DNA of 64,000 nucleotides, taken from Mytilus californianus. Its lineage: Eukaryota > Mollusca > Bivalvia > Mytilida > Mytilidae. A program made the position numbers and the translations under genes. Below, piece after piece: positions 22,666-37,600 of this stretch (position 1 is the stretch's first letter; each line of letters starts with the position of its first letter). The stretch spans positions 110,271,088-110,335,087 of the forward strand of contig NW_026262734.1 of assembly GCF_021869535.1 (NCBI RefSeq). The letters run 5' to 3'. Below the pieces are notes generated by a model. It was not told where the DNA came from. It made no database searches and saw nothing but the letters and a program-made list of their open reading frames with translations.

Positions 22666-25600
22666 CTGTGAAAAAAAATAAAAATTAATGGTTATCTTAG
22701 AAAGAAAATTTAACATTTGAAGATTTCAAAATGATGATGGAAGGCTGTTTAATGTCAAACATATTTTAGGAGTAATAGATCTCACCTTAAGCTCTCATAT
22801 ATCATATGAAATATGTCCACTCCTTACTTATTTTTATAAATAGAACATATAAAGTTTTTTAATGGTGTACTGATACATGATATGCAACAGAAAAGTGTCT
22901 ATGTGAACAAAAATTTCCAAGGAGAAATTATTTTGGAGCTGCATGCACGCCAAAAATTTGCAGAAGCTGTAATTTTTTTTTATTGAAAAGTCAATTTCTC
23001 CAAAATAGTAGCAGGAAAATTCAAAGAATTAGGAATCAAATTGGTGTGGCCTAAGATCATCAATCTAAATATAAAGTGCACAACTTCATGTACTGTAGAA
23101 GAATCTGGGCAAGTTTGGTAGAAATCTATCTTTAAAGAGTTGCAAATTTTAAAAGTGTGTTGCCTACAATAACTCAAGACCACATAAGTTATCCCTGTGT
23201 CGTTCCCCCCCCCCCCCCCAAAAAAAAAATAAAATAAAACAACATTACCTCTCCTGCACTACTAGACTTCTCATCTTCACTCTCTTTTTTCTTTTGTTCC
23301 TTCTTTCCCTTTTCCTTTCCTTTTTTCTTTCCTTCCTTAGGCTTTGATTTTTCTTTCTTTATTTTTTTCTTCAGTGGGGCATCCGAGTCTGAGCTAGAAT
23401 CACTTGAGATGTATTCTTTGCTCTTATAATTCCCTCCCGCTCCAGCTTTAGTATCAACAGCCTTCTTTGGACTGGATTTCTGAGATTTCTTCTTTTTACT
23501 ACTACCTGATCTGTTAAAAAAAATAGAAGGATACAGATTTGTAAAAACAATTTTGCTTGATTCTGACTCCTAGATATTTATTTCAAGTGAATTATATTGT
23601 CATATGATTATTTATCTAAATAAATATTGTTTAAACAAAAAAAAATATAATACTTTTCTATTTTCATACTTCTAACTTTTAAAACAAAGCAGATTGACAT
23701 GGTACAGAATGCCCAGTGATGTGGTGTCCATTTCTTAAATGAAACTGACAATTTATCATTTACTTACACTTTCACTTTCTATATACAGTCAGCATTGGAA
23801 ACCTCACCGGAGAATTGTTTGTAACTTCATTAAAAGTGATTTTTATACTAAACTTTAAGAGTTTAGTGTTAGATTTATTCAATAAAGACATAAAGGGGAC
23901 ACAGGGAGGTACTTTAGAAATCTCATCTATCAGTCATTGTTTTTTTTTAAGTGAAAGTGAAAAAAAATTCTAAATTTGCCTCTTTAGATTGTTATCCCTT
24001 TTTTAAAGTGCCTTCCCAGGGTATTATATATGTTTTTATGGAACAGCCTTTATGTGTAAAATTGAGAATGGAAATGGGGAATATGTCATAGAGACAACAA
24101 CCCGACCAAAGAGCAGACAACAGCCAAAGGCCATCAATGGGTCTTCAACGTAGCGAGAAAATCCCACACCTGGAGGTGGTCCTCAGCTGGCCATTAAATA
24201 ATAAATTGCTTCGCCGAGCGCAGCTGGATACAAACGCAGAGGTCCAACCCTGAACAGTTGGGGCAAAAATGGACACAATATTCGCGCTTGATACAGGTCT
24301 GAATTTGGAATGTAATTAAGTATTTGACACATAATAGGTTTCTGACACAGAAATTGTAGTCAAAGAACTTAGAATTGGTTATATGAATTGAATTTATATT
24401 CAATTTTTTGCTTTTGATTGCAATACACTATGCTGTTGCGAATTGACCCAGGAAACCCAATTCCTAAATGGTTTGAGCCATAACCCCGCAAAGCCAATCC
24501 TAACCATCCCTTTGTGGTATGGAAACTTGTGGTATAATTTCAGAGTGATCCGTACACCATTCCATAAGTTATTGTCCCAACCTTCCTTTTGTGGTTATAA
24601 ACCTTGTGTTTAAATTTCATAGATTTCTATTCACTTATACTAAAGTTATTGTCTGGAAACAAAATGTCTTCGGACGATGCTGACGATGTGATATCAATAT
24701 ACAACCGCAAAATTTTGTGTGGTCGTATAAAAATGTGTACTTACTTGCTTTCTTCTCCTTCACTTTCCTCACCACTGCCTGCCTCAGGTTTATTTTTTAG
24801 ATATTCCTCCATAGCAACGTTATATTCTTCCTTTGCTTTGAGAAATTTTTGCTCCCATTCCTAAAAAAGTTCAAACAGTAGCAGATATTAGTAAACTGTT
24901 TAACACATAATTACACCTTATATAAGAATGTTGGATTTTGATTGGTTGGTAGCCAGTGTATTTTTCCCATATTCTAACATTTTTCTCATTTCAAACGAAC
25001 TTGCCTGTTTTTCATCACTGCCGGTGAATTTGCCTCAAATTCCCCTCTATGCCGTGGTATTTGCCATTTTGGATATTCCTTTTTTACCCTCTCGAGCCTC
25101 TTCCCGCCAAAATTTTGAAGGAATGACAATGACGTTTACACATTATAGCAGTGTTCTCCCCAGGATTTTTGGATAGCACCAGGGTAACGCGTGTCAAAAT
25201 GATTTGTACAATATGCTGTGTCGCTTTGCATTGCTTTTTTTTTCTTGTTAGTTTTTGTGTCATTACCTTTTTGTCTTTGTTTTGTTTACTGTGTTATGTA
25301 GACTTTGGGTCAAAAAATTACTGGTAAAAAAAGAAGTAAATCAATAAACAGTTTGTATACTTTAATTTCTTTTAAGAATAAATAAAAGAAAGCACTATTA
25401 GTCTTTAAACTTAAGTCACTTTTTATATTTTGATCAAGCCAATTTGTCCTGATACTTGTAGTTACACTACACTTTCCCCATTTTTGTTAGATTACACCAT
25501 AACAATTAAATTTAAACAAGATTAAATTTTAATGCAGAACCTCTAGTAAATTAAAAACTATTTTCCATAGCTTTAGACATGATTCTTTTAAACAACAATA

Positions 25601-28600
25601 CAATTATTATTAGAATCATTATTGTGTTACTTGGTAGATAGACATGTAAAGTAAATTTAAATCATCTATATGTACACCCACATATCATATCAAGCTGAGT
25701 TCCAATCAGTGTTTAAAGACTGCGAAGAAATCAATTCCCAATTAGAAAATACTACCTATTTATTATAATATGTCTGTGCATTAATAAAAGTATGATTATC
25801 AAAAATAATTTGCAATATATTTTTGTTGGTATGTTCAAAGAAAGTTTTTATCCTTAAGGTAACATTCTTATATAATTTTGCATTCAATTTGTACTTTATT
25901 TCTATTTTCAATGATAGATGATATTTTAGGAGCACTTATTTGTAATAAGCTAATTCAGGGGAAGTAACTCCAACACGTTTAAAATACGCAAGTTATTTAT
26001 AACCAAAGGCTGGAGTAATAGAGTTAATTAACAAATGTCTGCTTGTCCCTCACAAGTCTGATCATTAATTATGATCTCTTAATTAATTAAAACACAAAAG
26101 AATCATGTACATCGATTAAATCCAATCATCAAGGTTAACCTCAAAAGGTAAATCGATCACGTGGTGTAAACAATCAAGTTGTTTGAACTGGTTTGAACTG
26201 GTCAATTTTCATCTGAAATTTTATACCCCACGGAAAAGGTTTAACAAGTCGTTTAAAACTTTACCGATTTACGATTTTTTTACCAAAAAATTTAGCACCA
26301 CGGAGAAAAATTATACATCGCGGCAAGAACGATACCACCACAGTAGAAAATTATACATTGCGGGCCCGCTGTCCTTTAAGGGCCTGGGGAGAACACTGAT
26401 TATAGATACCATGACATTACACAAAGACAGCTTTTAAGCGTATAAGTACATGGTGTAATTCCCACGGTACTACGATAGTCTCTACTTAACCTCAAAAGTA
26501 TGCATAATCAGGTCTACAGATTACAGCTTACTAGTGAAAAAAAAAGATTTCCCTTAACCTGTACAGAGAGTTTCAATCAAAATCTATTCAGTGTAATTAA
26601 ACAGATATATCATGTTAGGGAGGGGTATTTGCGAAAAATACCAGTCTTGGCACCAAATTTCCCTCGCCTAGAGGCTCTGGAAATTTTACAGTCCCTTGAC
26701 TGGTATTTTTGCAAATACCCCTCCCTAACATGATATATCTGTTCAGAAATACACCTCATCTGTGTGACCAGAAATACTGAACTTCCAACAACTGTTGATG
26801 CTAATGACACTGGAAACCAACCCCTTAGTATTGCCTCTGTGACTTTTGTGCAAGTGAGACAAAAGTTACTTCATAAAACAATTTAAATAGATTTATTTTT
26901 AATAAACTAAATGAAATCTGAAATTCAACAGTGGGAGCACTGAGGTTGATCTTTATCAATTACAGAAGGAACAAATGAGTAAGATATTAATAAACTGCAT
27001 GTAAATGACCAGTTAGGAAATATATACATATAGATATGTAATGAAGAGCATCAGTATCTGAGAGGTCTAAGAAGTTCATTTACAGTCCTGACTAGCCTGT
27101 TTGAATCCCACTTGTGGCAACATGTGTTTGACACTGAACTAAATTGACTGGAATTGCAAGTTTTCCTTCCAATAAAACAGGCTTCCATAATATATATATC
27201 CAAGGTCAGTAAAAGTGACACCAAAGCACACACATAATGTACACCCAAACCATGCATTACAATTTAAACGGATTTTTTCTTATACTTCAATCCCAAAATA
27301 CAGCAGGGCCATTATCATGATTATGTAGAAGTTTTGTTAACTTTAACAATTTTTGAAAAACTTGGCTCCAAGCGTAAGAATTCCTAATGAAAGGTTATCC
27401 AGAAATTTCCTCATAAGTAATCCATTGTGTATATTATTTTTCCTTTTATAGCTATGTTAGCCATCTTGAATTTCAGATCAAACCACTAATCATAAAATGG
27501 TTGAAAAGCGATATTGTAAACTTACTCCTCGTTCACTAGCATCCATAGCTCTCCAAAGTTCTCCGCCTTTCTTGGATATATCGGTGATGGAAGCATCAGG
27601 GTTCTTCTCTTTGATATCATTTCTGTTTGTACTGAACCACATCATATATGATGTCATTGGTCTCTTAGGTTTGTTTGGGTCAACATCTTTCTTCTGCTTC
27701 TTCTTCTTTCTTGTTGAACCTTCTTTCTGCATATGAAGAAAAGAACAAGTTTGTGACAATTCTATTTCTTTCTATTCTAAGATTGTTTGTATGCTTGATT
27801 TTTTTGTGTTAACATCCAGTATGGTATTGAAATCATGTAGTCTCTATTTATATATTTTTTTTAATTTTGAATGTTATTTTTTTCAGTTACTATGGATTCA
27901 TTTATTTTTCTTGGGCACCAATTTTTGTGGTGTTCAAGAAGTCTGCAAACAAGCCTTTAGAAAATTTAAAGTGTTCTTTGGTGAACATTAGATTTCTTGA
28001 TTCACCTTTAACGAAATCCACGAAAATTAGTATCCCAAATAATCATGAATTTACAGTAATTTAGATTTAAAAGTGCTTGTCCAAGACCGGGAAGTCTTAC
28101 AAATATTTTACCACAGTTTTTGCAGTTTTCGACTTCTTTTCCTTTTCCTTCTTTTCTTTCTTTTCTTTCTGTTGTTTCTTTTTCTCTGCCCTCTTTTCTT
28201 TAGCTTCTTCGTCTTGCTCCCCATCTTCACTAGCATTGTCTCCCCCTGAATCATACTCGTAGTCAGTTTCACTATCTGAGGTTGTTGGTGGATTGCTGTC
28301 ATATCTACAAAATTTACATGAATTTTACTCTCATATCCACAAAACGTATATGTTTTTGATTGTTAATATCAGACAACGTTGACAAATGGTGACTGGGGAT
28401 TGCAAATATGGTAATCTACCATCTGCCATTAAAATCTATGATGGGCATGTCAATTAACTATGCAAGATATATACATACACAATGATGTAAGGACAGACGG
28501 AGAAAATTAAATCTTACTACCAAAGGAAAGGTGCTACAATACTAATTCTTTACTAATTTCTGCCTTACACAAATATTTCCCTCCTTTTCCACTGCTACAA

Positions 28601-31600
28601 GAGATATTGAGCAATTAAAAAGAACAGCTTTTGTATCAAGTTTAAATTATTGACAGAAGGATCAATAATTGTATTTCAACAAAAAATAGTAATAAAACAT
28701 TATGCAGAAAATCGAAGTAAAAAAAGAGGTGGAAGAAACCAAGGAGACATTCATAACTCAGAAGTCAAAAAGAATCCGACGTCTTGCAAAAATACAAAAG
28801 ATGAGGAAAGGGCAGAAAATTCTGCAGAACACTACACAGAAAAATTAAATTGCAACACACCACCACTAAAGTCAGACTTTTCATAACAGTTATAAGTAGT
28901 AAAAGCTGTTGCAGTATGCAGCCAATGATTAGGTACTCTTATATACATGAAAACTCCAAACATGTTTACCCTTGGACTGTACAGAATCACTACTATAACC
29001 TTCTGATATTTAACTATGTCATAGACCAGCATAACTACTTTAATTTTTAATTTTCAATGGCGTCGTCGCTACTGCAACATGATTTATACTTACTCTTCAG
29101 CCACTTCACTACCACTCTCACCAGGGTTGAACGATTCATCTGAAAAACGTAAAAATATCTTTAAACCTTTTCATTTAAGATTTCTTATTAATATTCAGGC
29201 AACACAAAATTGTGCATTCAAATATTTGAACAGCAGTCTCTTATCTTATATAAACATCAATCACTTATTTCATATTCCAAGTATATAATAAACTGTTGTC
29301 ACAGAGACATGTCTCGCCTTTTTGTAATTTTGATAATGCAAATGTTGAAATTAAAATAGCAATACTTTAACATATAAGTTATGCAAATATTCAAAGTCGA
29401 TGAACCATGACTGAAGGTACATGGCTAAACAATCTCCATGGAATGAGATGTGCCAATGCTAATACAACTGCATACCAAATACCATTGACTTATTATAAGT
29501 CGTTCCCTTTAAACAAACCTAAACACAAACATTAACTTGTAAACTATGTAAAAGTTTCAAAGTCAATGAACCATGATCAGGGGTGGGGCTATATAACCTC
29601 CATGGAAACGATACTTGCAAATGCCAATAAATTTGCATACCAAATATCATTGACTTAACATTAGCAGTTCATCTTAAACTGATCTAATCACAAACTAATA
29701 CATGTAAACTAAGCAAAAGTTTCAAAGCAAATAGACCATGACTGAAGGGGCGGGGCCAAATATTCTCCATGGAAATGAGATGTACTAATGCTTATACAAC
29801 TGAACACCAATTAACATTGGCCTACCACTAATGGTTCCCCTTGAACTGACCTAATCACAAACTAATACATGTTAACTTAGCAAAATTTTCAAAGTCTATA
29901 GACCATGACTAAGGGGGCGGAGCCAAATAATCTCCATGGAAATGAGATATGCCAATGCTTATACAACTGCATACCAAATATCATTGACCTACCACTAGTG
30001 GTTCCCCATAAACTAGACCTAATCACAAACTAATACATGTAAACTATGAAAAGTTTCAAAGTCAATAGACCTTGACTGAGGGGGCGGGGCCAAATAATTT
30101 CCATAGTAATGAGATGTGCCAATGCTAATACAACTGCATACCAAATATCATTGACCTACCACTAGTGGTTCACCATGAACTAGACCTAATCACAAACTAA
30201 TACATTGTTGACGCCATCGCCGGACACAGCATACCTATGTCTCGCTTTTTGACTCCGTCAAGGCGAGACAAAAATCAATGGACTATTGCTTTAAATACAA
30301 TGGATGTGGCCGAGTTGGAAAGGATTCTGTTGTGTTTGTTTGCACTGTATTCATGTCAAGTAGTGTTGTCATTTTAGAGGTATTTTAACATGGCCATAAA
30401 ACCAGGTTCAACCCACCATTTTTTCTTTTTAAAAATCTCTGTACCAAGTCAGGAATGTTGCAGTTGTTATCATATAGTTCATTTCTATGTATGTTGGCAT
30501 TTGTTTTTGTTGCTGTTCAGTGTTTCTGTTGTTTTGTTGTTTTCAACTTATACTTGATGTGTTACCCTTGGTTTTAGTTTGTAACCTGGATTTGTTTTTT
30601 CTTAATTGATTTATGACTGTTGAACAGCTGTTTTTTCTTAATTGATTTATGACTGTTGAACAGTGTATACTACTGTTGCCTTTATTTCTACAAAATCCCC
30701 CCAATAGTTTATTTGTAATTTTGCATACATCAAATAAACATACAAAAACAACTGAATGACAATGTCCAAAATTGTAACTTCTCTTCCTACCTTCAACAAA
30801 TGATTTTAATGGAACAGGCCTTAGTTATTTAAATCCAACAATTTACCTGAGCTGTCACTATCGTCATCCTTGTCTCCACTGAACCTGTCTTTACCCTCCT
30901 GTTTCATACGTTCTAAGTAATGATCAATATTTACCTGAGCTGTCGCTATCGTCATCCTCGTCTCCACTGAATCTGTCTTTACCCTCCTGTTTCATACGTT
31001 CTAAGTAATGAACAATATTTACCTGAGCTGTCACTATCGTCATCCTCGTCCCCACTGAACCTGTCTTTACCCTCCTGTTTCATACATTCTAAGTAATGAA
31101 CAATATTTACCTGAGCTGTCACTATCGTCATCCTCGTCCCCACTGAACCTGTCTTTACCCTCCTGTTTCATACGTTCTAAGTAATGATCTGTGTTTGTTT
31201 CTTCTTCATCAGAGGCCAAAATATCCTCATCATATTTCTGTTTCTGTAACATAGAAATAAATTTTCGTTTAACGGAAATATACAACTTTGGAATATTACA
31301 GAATATTTCATCAGATTTTTACTTACTGTAAATTCAGAAATTATTGCGAGGTTTTTATTAATACGAATAATGCGACTGGGTGAGTATCGCAATAATAAGA
31401 ACTCGCATTTTGATACCTGATGTGGTTTACATTAAATGGAAGTGATATTATATGTAGGTTAAATTTTCGTGGGGGTTTTAATTTCGTGGATATATTCTTT
31501 CCATGAAATAAACGAAATTAAATCCTCCACGAAAATTTCTGCTTTTACAGTATGTGTATGCAGATTTTTCTGAAATCGCAATAATTAATCTCGCATTAGT

Positions 31601-34600
31601 GTCCACTCTTCAAAAATCGCAATAATAAATGCACGCAATAATTTCTGAATATACAGTATAATGATTTCCACTAGGGAAGCAGAAACCTTTACCCTTCAAA
31701 CATGCACAACCTAAAATTCCTCAAACATAAAGTAAGGCTAAATAAAATAAAATATGTGTGTTTCCTAATACATCTTTGAAAAAAATAGGGTAGGTAGGTA
31801 GGGATTTTTTTTTATTTTACATTGAGTCTATGGGAGAGAATTTCTGACTTTAACAGTGCTTATTGAAAAATGACCAAAAAAACTTTAAGGTACATGTAGG
31901 CTATTTCTAAGCTTAAAATATAGGGTAGGTAGCAAAATAGGAAACACATGTATTATTTTTTTTGGCCTAAGGACTGTTTCGAATTTACATTTAGATCATT
32001 TTGTACACAAATATAGCAATTGAAAAATTTTGCCTGGCTTCTATATACCTATGAATTGTTAAATACATTCATTTAAGCCAGTATAGTGACCTCAGAAGTA
32101 TAAAATTTTAAATCATTTATTTTCGCACACGATTTCCAGTGTTAAAATAATATGTTCACATATATTTAAATAGATAAATTCAAGTAAAATTAATTATGGT
32201 GTATTGTTGAAGTCCTTTTTTTTTTTTTTTTTTTTTTTTACAGTTGTTGATTTGGTCCAAAACATGACATTTTCACTCCCTACAAGACTTCCAATTTAAA
32301 TTTCGTGATTTCTACATTTTTTGAACTTTTTCCTTTGATCTATTCTATAGAAAATGTCAAATATTCCCAACTATGATGTATTTATAATAATGACATTGTA
32401 TATAGCTTACATGTATTATATTGTATGTATGTCATGTATATGTTTTAATTACTGGAAATAAAAAAATCAAAATTAAAAAAAAAATTCGTGATTTCTTACA
32501 CCAAACATATTTGAATTTCATTTTTCCAAGGCCTGAATCTGATCTGCCTTTAAAGTCAATATACTTGAAGAGATATTTGTATGATATTTTTCTCTTCATC
32601 ACAAAATTATTGTGGAAATAAATTCCTGTAGAAAATTTCCCCAATTACAGTATACATGTATTGGATGTATCTTACCGATTTGCCTCCAATGTTTTTAACA
32701 GACAGTTTCTTCTGTGAAACAAAATCATACAGTTTGCCATATTCATCTCTTCAAAATAAAAATATAACACTTATTAAACTTTAAACTCAAAAAAGAAATT
32801 ACAAATCATATTACCAGTATGTGCAAATAAACTCATCATAAATACCAGGATAGAAATTTTGTATTTGGCTAGACACGCGTTTCGTCTACAAAAGACTCAT
32901 CAGTGACGCTCGAATAAAAAAAAAATTAAAAAGGCCAAATGAAGTACAAAGTTGAAAAGCATTGAGGACCAAAATTTCCTAAAAGTTTTGCCAAATACAG
33001 CTAAGGTAATCTATTCCTGCTGTAGAAAAGCCTTAGTATTTCAAAATTTCAAAGTTTTGTAAACAGTTAATTTATAATTATGACCATATCAATGATAATT
33101 CATGTCAACACAGAAATCAACAGTTCTTACAAGAAAACACTGTACCAGTATAAAGTCAACAATTCTGCCAACAACTACTGACATATTTGCTATTAAAAGA
33201 TTAATTCCATAGTCAATTTCTGGATAGCCAAACACCACTGCACGTAGTAGTAGTTGCAAGAAATGAAATCAAGCAAGCACTGAGTCAAAGTCATAAACCA
33301 TTTTTTTGCTAGTGATTCCTTTTTTAAGTTCACAATGTAGGCAGCCAGGGTTCAATCCCACAACTTCCAACACTCTAGGTGAACAAATTTCCAAGAGACC
33401 ACCAAGACAGTTTCATAATTTCAAGATTAAAACCTACTTTTCTATACCAACAAAGTTGTAAGTTGTCCCAGATTTAGTCTCCACATCAAAGTCAAAAGAT
33501 CTGGTATTCCCAGCACTTCTGGCAAAGTTAACATTACCGATTTCATCAAATCTGATATGCATTGGCGGTTTATGTACGAAGATAAAACCTCTTTCTAAGG
33601 GATACAGGAAACCAGTCGCAGCCTTGTATGAACAGCCTATGGCCTGGGCACCAGAATTCCTACAAAATATCAAGTATACAACTTTGAAGATACTATTTTA
33701 TATCCCAATCATAAGTAACTGTGAATATCTGTTTTAATCATGTACAAAATTTACAATTCAGAACATCTTTACTGTTAAATGAAGATGACTTTCAAGACTA
33801 TAATTGAGTGGTTGTCATTGGTTCATGTCCGTCATATTTATTTTTCTTAATAGTATTGTTTATAAATTAGACTGTTAAGTTTCTTGTTTGAATTGTTTCC
33901 CATTTTTAATATTTAAGCATTTTATAGATGACTATATGGTCTCTTTGTTGTAGGCTGTACAATTGCGTATATCCACATCATTTTAACTCTGGTGGATAGT
34001 TGTCTCATTGAAAATCATAGCACATCAAATTACCTTTATTCTAAAAATGCTTTTTTGTATGTAATTTTTTTTTCTATTAAAGCAAATATACAATTGAATA
34101 GAAAGAATTATTTAACAAGAACATTTTTAAATCATCTTTAACCACAGTTCAGTTTACTAATTATAAACATACGATTTAAATGTCCCTGGTACAGTTATTT
34201 TTCTCGTCGTGACAGACTTGAATATTCTGCTGACCAATTCAAACTCTGGTCCGGACATTTCTTTCTGTAACTTTCCGTCAAATTTACTGTCCAATTCTTC
34301 TCTAAAATTCAATAACATTATTCTCACATTTGATAGGAAAAGTAATATCTAATTGGAAGTTTTTGCTATTTGGGGAATTTTTTAAATTGTATTTCCGTGG
34401 AATAAACTGTTTGTTATTGAAGGAATGAACTCTTTTATTTGGAATTATTTGATTGTTTGCAATCGTAAATTGATTGTGAGATATGATAAAAATTGAATTT
34501 GCACAAAATAATACCAGTTACTAGTATATGAAATAGCAATTTCTTCATAAAGAATTTGTCACCTTTGGCTTTGAGTTTTTAACCAAATACATATTTGCAA

Positions 34601-37600
34601 CTTTTCTTTCAGATAATTCTTGCTGTTGTTTTTACTCTTTTTTAACTAAAGTATACTGGTCCTTTGGGCATAGTTTGCCTCTCTGAACATTTGGTTGCTT
34701 TTTTTTATGCCTACTGCACATTTAATTGCTTACTGTTGAAATAAACATTGCTAAAGTTTTTTTTCAGAATTTGAAAATGTTTGAATGTTTCTATTGTATT
34801 TTATAAAGACAAAATCTTACCAAAAGTTGTTTGCCATCCTATCTGCCCAAACTAGACTGCAGCCTTCCCTTTACCCCCCACCCTTTTGCCTTTGAAAGCC
34901 AAATAATGCATCCATCTGCCTCTTCCAATTGCATACAAACTTGACATACTTACTCAGTTAAACTTAAATCTATGGTCATTTCATCTTCCTGGTTAAACAA
35001 CAGGATCAAGAAATGGTACCTGGTCTGTCCTTGTTTGATTGGTGGATCTAAACTCACCTGAAATAGTCATTGGAAATTATAAAGAACCAGAGAAGATATT
35101 TAATATCAAAAAATTTTCAGAGAAACAACTTGAGATTGGTTTATATTCAGCAATATCTTCTTCAAATATAATAATAATAATACATTTTTTTTTATTAAGG
35201 AGGATAAACATACTGTGGATTCATTTATTTTCGTGGGTACCAATTTTCGTGGATTGAGGAAAACTTGCATTTTCGTGGATATTTGATTTCGTGGTTTTCC
35301 AAAATTCTCCATTTAATCATACAGCAAATTTGCAATTCGATGAACATTTAAATTCGTGGTTTCCATGTACCCACGAATTCCACGAAAATTGGTATCCAAC
35401 GAAAAATAATGAATCCACAGTAGTTAGTTGCAACAAACTGATCTTTATTGAGCCCACCAGAATAAATCAATTCAGCAGAATTGAAGGAGAGGCTTAAATG
35501 TATGTTAGCAAAGTCCACACTTTTGTATGAACTACTTCATGAAAATATGTAGACTATAACGAAAACAAAAGGGGCAAGTGAGAAAAGATATTCAAATAAA
35601 AAGAATCCAGTTGTTTCAGTGTTATCATTTCTTTCACAAAATCAAGTTTCCATTTTTAAGTAAAATATACATAAGTGCTTACATTTGACTACATAATAAT
35701 ACTTACTACAAAGAAAACCTGTCTTCCATCTTTGTGTGGGAGTAAGAACAATCGTAATACAGTGGTGTATGGTATCTTATAATCAAATGTTTTACCATGG
35801 AGCTGAAGGAAAGTCCCATATATCTTAATATCATAACGACCTCTGAAAATACAATAAGGCAGTTTTAGACCATAGAAATTACCCTTTTTTTTTTAACTTT
35901 TGAATGAAAACAATGAAAATGTGATAAAGGATACAATAAATAAACAGCTGTGCATGATACGCCCGTGGCTTTTTCAATAAAGTTCAATAACTTTTCAATG
36001 TTATTTATATCAGAAATTTTAAAAAAAAACTAAAGGGAGGTTATCTTAATAGATATAAATCAGTCATCAAAGTTTAATGAAAACTGCTCTAAGCACTTTA
36101 AGGTTATTGTCCAAAAACTTGAAAATCACCCCTTTTTTTATGAATAAAATCTTATATAACTCGGAAACGTTAAATCTTAAATTTATAAAAATCAAAAGGG
36201 AGCTTACAACAATAGATATAAACAATTTACCAAAGTTTCATAAAAAATTCAGCATTTTTGAGTTATTGTCCGAAAACTGGAAAATCCCCCTTTTTGTAAT
36301 GAATAAAACCCCATAAATCGGAAACGTATAGTCTAAAATTTATAAAAATCAAAAAAAAGCTCATGTCGATAGAAATAAACAATTCACCAAAGTTTCTTGC
36401 AAATTGGTGAAATTGTTTTTGAGTTATTGTCCGAAAACTGGAAAATCCCCCCTTTTTTAATGAATAAAACCCCAAAACTCAAAAACGGTAAATCCGAATT
36501 TTATAAAAAACGAGAGAGAGCTCACGTCAATAAATGTAAACAATTCACAAAAGTTTCATGCATATTGGTTAAAGTGTTTTTGAGTTAATGTCCGACATGC
36601 TGACGACGGACGGACGGACAGTCGGTCAACTGTATACCATATTACGTCCCGTAAACGGGCGTATAAAAATTTTAAAGGTTTTTCACATTTAAGAAATTTT
36701 AAACAAATTTTAACAGCAAAAGACAAGTTTTAAGTCATCACTCCAAACAAGCAAGATTGATGCTTCACATTAATAAATATCTTCTTCTACTTCATTCAAA
36801 ATCGAAAAAAAATTATTGTGGGGTATTCAGCTGAATTTGCTCTGAATCATCCTAGATCTGACTTGGGATAACCTTAGGAATTCAAGAAACAATTACTTTT
36901 TAACTATGACATGAAATGTTTTAAATTGTGATGCAATATTTTGTTTGAAAGTGTAAATAGTCCATATTTCAGCTGTAATATTACCTTGGTGTTAAGCACT
37001 GTACTTCACTGAGATTACAGATAGCATCACCTGTAGCCTGTATAATGTCTGCTTTGTCTACAACTTGGTTGTAAAATTCCTGCAAGAATAATAATTGAAA
37101 TTCTAATTTGACGTCCTTCTTTCACTTCGGAAACAAAGCCATGTTCCAATTACAACAAGAAATGATTGTAACAGGATGCTGTTACGAAGTCTCCCAAACG
37201 AAGCTCCCATAATTCGTAATTACCAGGGTCGCCTGACATTGGGCAAAGTCCAGTGAAAATTGGTTGGTCCAGTAAAGTTATATGCATTAGTGATGCCTGG
37301 GGACTAACCCTGTATATCATTCAAATCATCTTGGCATGACAAACCAGAATATATATGGTTTAGGGGTGGGGATCTCGACCATTTACAAGATATTAGAACT
37401 TTCTCAAATGGCAGAGGGTCAGGATGACCCCTGGGGACTAACCCTGTATATCATTCAAACCATCTTAGCATGACAAACCAGAATATATATGGTTTAGGGG
37501 TGGGGATCTTGACCACTTACAAGATATTAGAACTTTCTTAAATGGCATGGGGTGGGGGTGACCCCTGGGGACTAACCCTGTATTTCATTTCATGTGTTTT

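Noticed and set aside
28650..28886. Lys-rich 78-codon plus-strand frame in intron 12
   Set aside because: Antisense to SSRP1, no motif, low-complexity composition.
31067..31110. Read-through of SSRP1 exon 11 into the next 88-bp copy
   Set aside because: The frame shifts because 88 is not divisible by 3, and a stop follows within about 16 codons.
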